A stretch of 11,795 bases of DNA, taken from NCBI GenBank assembly GCA_900548675.1, contig URLJ01000035.1:1-11795 (forward strand), given 5' to 3'. Source of the DNA: an uncultured Mollicutes bacterium (GTDB taxonomy: Bacteria > Bacillota_I > Bacilli_A > ML615J-28 > CAG-313). A program made the translations under genes and the position numbers. Shown in pieces: positions 7,101 through 11,795 of the stretch (position 1 is the first letter of the stretch; each line of letters begins with the position of its first letter). Under the pieces are notes generated by a model that made no database searches, was not told the DNA's origin, and saw only the letters and a list, made by a program, of their open reading frames with translations.

Positions 7101-7127
7101 TTGGCACTCTTACTTCCTAAGTGCAAA
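7101..7127. promoter_or_regulatory. CIRCE operator 1 (HrcA site) over the transcription start
   Basis: Left half TTGGCACTC (8 of 9 matches to TTAGCACTC), exactly nine spacer bases, right half AAGTGCAAA (7 of 9 to GAGTGCTAA). It covers the predicted start point near 7124 and the early leader of hsp20. This is the standard position for HrcA repression. Confidence 0.88.
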
Positions 7128-7130
7128 TAT

Positions 7131-7159
7131 ATTATAGTTCTAAAAATTGGCACTGTCAA
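7131..7159 (-). promoter_or_regulatory. Consensus sigma-A promoter of hsp20-groES-groEL
   Basis: On the minus strand, TTGACA (7159-7154), 17-bp spacer, TATAAT (7136-7131): a full match to consensus in both boxes and in spacing. It is framed by two CIRCE-like sites. Such a strong promoter needs repression when unstressed. Confidence 0.92.
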
Positions 7160-7173
7160 TACTTATTTGCTAA
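7147..7173. promoter_or_regulatory. Second CIRCE-like site over the -35 box
   Basis: Left half TTGGCACTG (7 of 9), exactly nine spacer bases, right half ATTTGCTAA (6 of 9). It is weaker than site 1 but keeps the same 9-9-9 geometry, 46 bases away, and overlaps the -35 hexamer. Probably a lower-affinity HrcA site. Confidence 0.6.
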
Positions 7174-7198
7174 TTTATTTAAAATTATTCGCAAAAGC

Positions 7199-7255
7199 AA
7201 AAAAAGAACTAGCTTTTAGAAAGTCATTTTAAACTTTTTTAACCAGTTCTTTTTT
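7199..7255 (-). terminator. Terminator of the nuclease-family gene
   Basis: Outer stem AAAAAAGAACT / AGTTCTTTTTT (7200-7210 / 7245-7255, 11 bp). An inner imperfect stem AAAGT / ACTTT (7220-7224 / 7233-7237) makes one long hairpin. On the minus strand it ends in seven U. It lies 54 bases past the stop at 7309. Confidence 0.7.
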
Positions 7256-7308
7256 ATTCTTAAATATTATAATTATAATTCATTCGTTCATTCATTTAGC
7301 AATAAATG

Positions 7309-8082
7309 TTATATCTTTTCAATCTCATCAGTTGTAAGACCTGTAGCTTCTTTAATTTCTAAGATGGTTTTTCCTAGTGATTTTAAAAATTTAACTAAAG
7401 ATACAATCTTTTCTTGTTGATTTATTATTTGCTCATCTTTTTGTGATAGTAACTCTTTTTGGGCTTGAAGTTCTTTCGCATCTTTGTCAAAACATTTCAA
7501 AAACTTCTTGTACCTTTCAAAACGTACTTTTCCTAGCTTCATTTTATCATTTTTAACATTAGATTGCAAATGATGTATCATTATCCTACCTTTGTAATAT
7601 TCCCTACATTTATCTTCTATCTTTTTCATGATAGCTATCTCTTCATAATTATGATTTGAATTCCTTGTATAATTGTCAAGGACAATTAAATGCGTTACAG
7701 GAAGCTCATTAATATCTTTTACCTCATTTTTCTTAATATCAAAATCAGATATAATTCTTTTAAGAAGCTTAATAGTCATTTTAAATGATATATTTTCATT
7801 ATAATTTTGGAGTTCAAAATCATAGGTAGTTTGACTTTGAGAATCTATAATTTCCATATCAAAGCGATGCTCACCTGTGCATCTTATATGAATACCCGTT
7901 CCTATTTCACTTCTTATTGTAATATCTTGTGGTTTTACAATAAAACCTAAAGTATCTAATCCAACTGAAGCTACTTCTTGATTTTGCATAGCATATTTAA
8001 AGCATAAATCATTTTTTAAATGAACTTCTTTTCCTCTTTTTGTTAATAAATACTCGTGAAATGTAATTTTTTCTTGTACCAT
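7309..8082 (-). CDS. PD-(D/E)XK nuclease-family protein (Rpn/transposase-associated type)
   Basis: 257 aa. The layout matches the Rpn/YhgA-like 'PD-(D/E)XK nuclease family transposase' group: an N-terminal KNDLCFKYAM...LDTLGF segment; the catalytic core RFDMEI with D75, followed by YDFELQNY with E90 and Q92 (the D...E-x-Q form of the active site); a long helical, probably coiled-coil, segment (about 198-235, rich in Gln, Lys and Glu); and a C-terminal tail ILEIKEATGLTTDEIEKI. In this family related proteins show DNA endonuclease activity and some affect recombination. Activity here is inferred from the retained residues. GGAGG lies nine bases before the ATG. The gene stands alone, with its own strong promoter and terminator, between the chaperone operon and pcrA. 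No transposon ends are visible. Confidence 0.85.
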   Translation of the reverse strand: MVQEKITFHEYLLTKRGKEVHLKNDLCFKYAMQNQEVASVGLDTLGFIVKPQDITIRSEIGTGIHIRCTGEHRFDMEIIDSQSQTTYDFELQNYNENISFKMTIKLLKRIISDFDIKKNEVKDINELPVTHLIVLDNYTRNSNHNYEEIAIMKKIEDKCREYYKGRIMIHHLQSNVKNDKMKLGKVRFERYKKFLKCFDKDAKELQAQKELLSQKDEQIINQQEKIVSLVKFLKSLGKTILEIKEATGLTTDEIEKI

Positions 8083-8122
8083 TTAATTATACCTCCAGCT
8101 ACGTAAATCATTTAATAATTTG

Positions 8123-8151
8123 ATATTAGCATCAAGGTATAAATGTGTCAA
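8123..8151 (-). promoter_or_regulatory. Promoter of the nuclease-family gene
   Basis: Minus strand TTGACA (8151-8146), 17-bp spacer, TAATAT (8128-8123) with an extended TG one base before it. It gives a leader of about 35 bases before the ATG at 8082. Confidence 0.75.
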
Positions 8152-8342
8152 ATGCACTAAAAAGGGTCTTTTGAGAAAAACAAATGACAAAATTAAATCT
8201 ATTATTTAGCTTTATAGGATTCACTTAAATATTTTCTCCAAAAACAAGATTTTTCATTAAAGATGACTAAAAAATTATGATTTTTAATTTTTTTAAAAAC
8301 GTTTTTATAGTAAAAATAGTTATTTTTAAAATGTTTATATCA
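8152..8342. other. A+T-rich gene-free stretch with two small dyads
   Basis: No gene, tRNA or mobile-element end seen. It holds a 14-bp palindrome TAAAAACGTTTTTA (8294-8307) and, four bases on, TAAAAATA-GT-TATTTTTA (8311-8328). Given the very high A+T content these may be fortuitous. Confidence 0.4.
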
Positions 8343-8379
8343 TAAAAAACTACTTTGCATCAAACAAAGTAGTTTTTTA
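8343..8379. terminator. Terminator of the ABC-F - pcrA operon
   Basis: 15-bp perfect stem (8343-8357 / 8365-8379, core AACTACTTTG / CAAAGTAGTT) with a 7-base loop and a U-run on either strand. It directly abuts the pcrA stop codon TAG at 8380-8382. Confidence 0.88.
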
Positions 8380-10515
8380 CTATATTTTTCTAATTGATGG
8401 ATGAACAGCACTTAGCTTCTTAACTCCATAAGGAGCCATAAAGGCTACTGTTATAACATTTCCATTTTTTTCAACAACCAAGCCATCACCAAAAGCCTTA
8501 TGATTAATCTTATCACCCTTATTAATTTGAGCACTAGGCTCTTTTTCAACCTTAGTAGGTGCACTTGTAGTTGTTTGAGTAATTGGCGTTGTAATTGGCC
8601 TTTTTATCTTGCCAATAACATTAAGGTTATCAAGTCCCATTTCCTTAATATAAATTGATGGAGCTTCGTTTTGTTGCTGACCATAAAGATATCTTGTTTC
8701 CGCATTAGTTATATAAAGCTTTTCTTTAGCTCTAGTAATGCCAACATAACAAATTCTTCTTTCTTCCTCTTGTTCTTGTTCACTTACGCAATTAAAGCTT
8801 GGAAAGATTCCTTGTTCCATCGCCACCATGAAAACAACACGATATTCAAGTCCCTTAGCCTGATGATAGGTCATAAGCTTGATGCAATCAGCACTTTCAT
8901 TTTTATTATCTGTATCAGTTCTTAACGCCAAATCAGAAAGTAAAGACTCTAACGTATTTTTACGAGAAAGCTCATAGTACTCGATAGCTTCTTCAATTAC
9001 CGTTTTAAGTTCCAAAACATTCTCTAAACGATCTTGTCCCTCTTCACCTTCATTTTTTAGCATACTTCCATAACCAGTTTTATCTAAGATTCCATCAATA
9101 ATTTTAATAAGTGGTTTATCTTCATTTGCTATGTATTCATCGAATAACTCTAGGATTGTGAACTTAAATGCTATTAAATTATTAAAACCTATTCCTGATG
9201 TTTCAATATGATCAATAGCTTCAAATAAAGAACAATTATTGTTTATTTGAGCTGTTTTAAGCTTATCAAGAAGTGCATCACCAATTTTACGCTTTGGTTC
9301 ATTAACAATTCTTTTAAACGCAAAATCATCATCATGATTGATTATCAATCTTAAATAAGCAATCATGTCCTTAACTTCTTTTCTTTCAAAGAATGACAAT
9401 CCACCATAAATAACATAAGGAATTTGATATCTAAGAAGCATATCCTCAAATTGACGAGATAAAGCATTTGCCCGGTATAATATGGCAAAATCAGAATATG
9501 GATATCCAAGAAGATGAAGCTCTTTTATTTTATCGATTACAAACATTGTTTCATCATAGCCTGATGATGTATGAAAGTAAACAGGAAGCTCACTACTATC
9601 GTTATTAGTATAAAGATTCTTTTTTATGCGATGTTTATTACAATCAATAACATTATTGGCAATCTTTAAAATAGGATTAGTTGAACGATAATTTTCTTCA
9701 AGCAATATTTGTTTACATAAAGGAAAATCCTTTATAAATAAATCAATATTTTCAACCTTCGCCCCACGGAAGGAATAAATAGATTGATCCTGGTCTCCTA
9801 CAATAAAAATATTTTGTGTATCACTTGTTAAAAGCTTTATTAGTTCATATTGGATAATGTTAGTATCTTGAAATTCATCAACCATTATATAGCTAAACTT
9901 TTTACGATATTTAGCTAATGTTTCTGGTCTTTCCTTTAATAGCTCTAAGGTTAGCTTTATTAAATCATCGAAATCAAGAAGATTATCTTTCTTTAAAGCC
10001 TCATTATATTTATCAAAAATTTTAGGATAATAATTCTTTAAAAAAGGATCACTAATTGAAATAATCTCTTTGTTTTTCTCATCACTAATCAATCCTAAAA
10101 TTCTTTTAGGCTTATATTCCTTAACATCAATATTATCGTTTTTCATAATGTCTTTAATTATTTTTAAGGCATCATCCTCATCAATAATAGTAAAATTCTT
10201 AGAAAAGCCCTTAAATGAATCAAGCTCAATACGTAAGAATCTAGCACAAAAACTATGGAAGGTTGAAACCCACATATGTCTTACATCCTCGTGCGTTAAA
10301 TTCTCAATTCTTTCTTTCATTTCTCTTGCGGCCTTATTAGTGAAGGTAACGGCTAAAATATTTCCAGGAATTATACCTAAATCAAGAATTAAGTGAGCAA
10401 TACGGTAAGTTAAAACACGTGTTTTACCAGAACCAGCACCCGCCATAACCATTACTGGTCCTTCGGTTGTTTCTACCGCTAGTCTTTGATTTTTATTCAA
10501 TGAACTTAAGTCCAT
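8380..10515 (-). CDS. pcrA: ATP-dependent DNA helicase PcrA (UvrD/Rep family, SF1A)
   Basis: 711 aa, near the usual PcrA length. A 3'-5' helicase for repair, plasmid replication and removal of RecA or stalled polymerase. Motifs in order: Q-motif LNKNQ (6-10); Walker A AGAGSGKT with K31; Ia AVTFTNKAAREM; II VDEFQDT with D213-E214; III VGDQDQSIYSFRGA; IV ENYRST; V MTYHQAKGLEY (the family usually has T-x-H-S/A-AKGLEF); VI YVGITRAKEKLYI with R595. The C-terminal Tudor-like domain (about 665-711: HKAFGDGLVV, then GVKKLSAVHPSIRKI) is the PcrA-type RNA-polymerase-interacting module, and it separates this from Rep. The start MDLSSLNKNQ follows a GAAGGGG site. It begins 17 bases after the ABC-F stop, so the two are probably cotranscribed. 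Confidence 0.97.
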   Translation of the reverse strand: MDLSSLNKNQRLAVETTEGPVMVMAGAGSGKTRVLTYRIAHLILDLGIIPGNILAVTFTNKAAREMKERIENLTHEDVRHMWVSTFHSFCARFLRIELDSFKGFSKNFTIIDEDDALKIIKDIMKNDNIDVKEYKPKRILGLISDEKNKEIISISDPFLKNYYPKIFDKYNEALKKDNLLDFDDLIKLTLELLKERPETLAKYRKKFSYIMVDEFQDTNIIQYELIKLLTSDTQNIFIVGDQDQSIYSFRGAKVENIDLFIKDFPLCKQILLEENYRSTNPILKIANNVIDCNKHRIKKNLYTNNDSSELPVYFHTSSGYDETMFVIDKIKELHLLGYPYSDFAILYRANALSRQFEDMLLRYQIPYVIYGGLSFFERKEVKDMIAYLRLIINHDDDFAFKRIVNEPKRKIGDALLDKLKTAQINNNCSLFEAIDHIETSGIGFNNLIAFKFTILELFDEYIANEDKPLIKIIDGILDKTGYGSMLKNEGEEGQDRLENVLELKTVIEEAIEYYELSRKNTLESLLSDLALRTDTDNKNESADCIKLMTYHQAKGLEYRVVFMVAMEQGIFPSFNCVSEQEQEEERRICYVGITRAKEKLYITNAETRYLYGQQQNEAPSIYIKEMGLDNLNVIGKIKRPITTPITQTTTSAPTKVEKEPSAQINKGDKINHKAFGDGLVVEKNGNVITVAFMAPYGVKKLSAVHPSIRKI

Positions 10516-10532
10516 AATATCCGCCCCTTCAA

Positions 10533-11795
10533 TTAATCCTTTAATGAATCAAGGTATTCTTCATAAGTTGTCATCTTATCTTTAATTCCATTTCCTTCAA
10601 ATGAAATAATACGATTAGCTACCGTTTCAAGTAATTCGGCATCATGACTTGAAAATAAAATATTTCCCTTAAACGAAGTCATACCTTCATTTAAAGCTGT
10701 AATTGATTCCAAATCTAAATGGTTAGTTGGATCCTCCATAATTAGAACATTACCTGATTCTAGCATCATTTTGGCAAGAATACATCTAACCTTTTCGCCT
10801 CCAGATAAAACTGTTGACTTTTTCATTGATTCCTCACCTGAAAATAGCATACGACCTAACCAGCCACGAATGAATGATTCGGTTTGATCATCAGGAGAGA
10901 ATTGACGAAGCCAATTAATTAAATCTAATCTTTCATCTGAGAAAAACTCTTTATTATCCTGCATTAGGTAAGATACAGAGGTTGTAATTCCCCATTTATA
11001 TGAACCACTATCAGCCTCTTCCTTACCTAAAAGAATATTAAATAAAGTTGTAATTATCATTGAATTTTCAGCCAAGAAGGCAATCTTATCGCCTTTTCTT
11101 ACTGTAAAGCTTAAATTCTCAAACAAGCCCTTTTTAGTCAAATTATCAACAATAAGAATATCATTCCCAACCTCACGTGCTTGTTTAAAGCCAATGAATG
11201 GATACTTACGGCTTGATGGTTCAATATCAGTTAAAACAAGCTTATCAAGAAGCTTTTTACGGCTTGTAGCTTGACGAGCCTTTGATTTATTAGCACTAAA
11301 GCGGGCAATAAATTCCTGAAGCTCTTTAGCCTTTTGTTCAGCCTTTTTATTTTGATCCTTTTGTTGTTGTAGCAATAGCTGGCTTGATTCATACCAGAAC
11401 TCATAGTTACCAACATAAAGCTTAATCTTTCCATAATCAACATCACAAATGTGTGTACAAACATTATTTAAAAAATGACGGTCATGCGATACAATTAAAA
11501 CCGTATTATCAAAATTTAATAAGAAATTTTCAAGCCAACGAGTTGATTTATAATCAAGGTTATTAGTAGGCTCATCTAACAGTAAAATGTCGGGATTACC
11601 AAATAAAGCTTGAGCAAGTAAAACCTTAATTTTAATTTTAGCATCCAAGCTTCCCATTAGCTCATAATGATATTCATCAGATACACCAAGACCATTAAGT
11701 AATGTCGCCGCATCTGATTCAGCCTCCCAACCATTAAGTTCCATAAATTCGCCCTCAAGGTCAGAAAGACGCATACCCTCTTCATCTGTTAATAA
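10533..11795 (-). CDS. ABC-F family ATPase, YkpA/YbiT type (5' end beyond window)
   Basis: The last 420 codons of a protein expected to be about 540 aa. The frame is open through the right edge, so the ATG at 11774 is internal (LLTDEEG precedes it). ABC-F proteins bind the ribosomal E site and act on stalled or slow translation; they have no membrane domain. Visible are the end of NBD1 (atypical signature GSLDAKIK, as in this subfamily; Walker B DILLLDEPTNNLD; SHDRHFLNNVC), then the charged P-site-tRNA-interaction linker rich in Gln and Lys with RFSANKSKARQATSRKK. In NBD2 the Walker A position reads AENSMIITT without the lysine, the signature is LSGGEK, Walker B is VLIMEDPTNHLD (E-D instead of D-E), and the switch is FSSHDAELL. 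An atypical NBD2 seems partly normal for this subfamily, but the Lys loss is notable. Confidence 0.93.
   Translation of the reverse strand, partial: LLTDEEGMRLSDLEGEFMELNGWEAESDAATLLNGLGVSDEYHYELMGSLDAKIKIKVLLAQALFGNPDILLLDEPTNNLDYKSTRWLENFLLNFDNTVLIVSHDRHFLNNVCTHICDVDYGKIKLYVGNYEFWYESSQLLLQQQKDQNKKAEQKAKELQEFIARFSANKSKARQATSRKKLLDKLVLTDIEPSSRKYPFIGFKQAREVGNDILIVDNLTKKGLFENLSFTVRKGDKIAFLAENSMIITTLFNILLGKEEADSGSYKWGITTSVSYLMQDNKEFFSDERLDLINWLRQFSPDDQTESFIRGWLGRMLFSGEESMKKSTVLSGGEKVRCILAKMMLESGNVLIMEDPTNHLDLESITALNEGMTSFKGNILFSSHDAELLETVANRIISFEGNGIKDKMTTYEEYLDSLKD

Noticed and set aside
7279..7297. Short CATTCGTTCATTCATT repeat-like run after the nuclease gene
   Set aside because: Only a few degenerate 4-mer units; no longer array, no spacers, not a CRISPR or clear tandem repeat.
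8184..8228. 14-codon plus-strand frame in the nuclease-pcrA gap
   Set aside because: Too short and without a ribosome binding site or promoter.
8294..8328. Pair of A/T dyads as possible transposon end or origin element
   Set aside because: Almost pure A/T, expected by chance in such sequence; no target duplication and no DnaA-box cluster.
11774..11774. ATG 11774 as the start of the ABC-F gene
   Set aside because: The frame is open to the window edge, the first ATPase domain is only half present, and no ribosome site precedes the ATG.

Overview
The window comes from a low-GC bacterium of the Bacillota, probably a Bacilli/Erysipelotrichia or Tenericutes-like lineage. The evidence is the very A+T-rich DNA, strong AGGAGG-type ribosome binding sites, HrcA/CIRCE control of the chaperone genes, and the set LigA, PcrA and a YkpA/YbiT-type ABC-F protein. 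Tryptophan is encoded by TGG, and no reading frame is interrupted by TGA, so this is not a code-4 Mycoplasma/Spiroplasma-type genome. The exact genus cannot be read from the sequence.

Layout: ligA (minus strand, C-terminus cut off by the left edge) is divergent from a two-gene plus-strand operon, 2026-3646. That operon encodes an ABC-ATPase-like protein whose nucleotide-binding motifs are all degraded, followed by a six-helix ABC-2-type permease. A perfect 16-bp-arm dyad terminator separates it from a convergent lipoprotein gene (3685-4611). Upstream of the lipoprotein gene lies the heat-shock operon hsp20-groES-groEL (7071 down to 4742). It is driven by a consensus TTGACA-17-TATAAT promoter carrying two CIRCE-like operators and ends in its own terminator. 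Next comes a monocistronic PD-(D/E)XK nuclease-family gene (Rpn/transposase-associated type, 7309-8082) with its own promoter and terminator. A probable operon ABC-F - pcrA (11795 down to 8380) closes the window; the ABC-F gene runs off the right edge.

Functionally the window mixes replication/repair (LigA, PcrA), protein quality control (Hsp20, GroES, GroEL), ribosome-associated translation factors (ABC-F) and a small envelope cluster (pseudo-ABC protein, permease, lipoprotein). All genes except the ABC pair lie on the minus strand. pcrA and ligA, adjacent in many Bacillota, are here in the same orientation but separated by about 6.5 kb of chaperone, envelope and nuclease genes.

The most unusual items are the ABC protein that has lost Walker A, Q-loop, signature, Walker B order and H-loop residues while keeping an intact reading frame and a coupled permease; the 19-bp perfect dyad centred on that operon's -10 box; the double CIRCE arrangement on an hsp20-groES-groEL operon; a GroEL without the Gly-Met tail; and an ABC-F protein whose second Walker A lacks its lysine.
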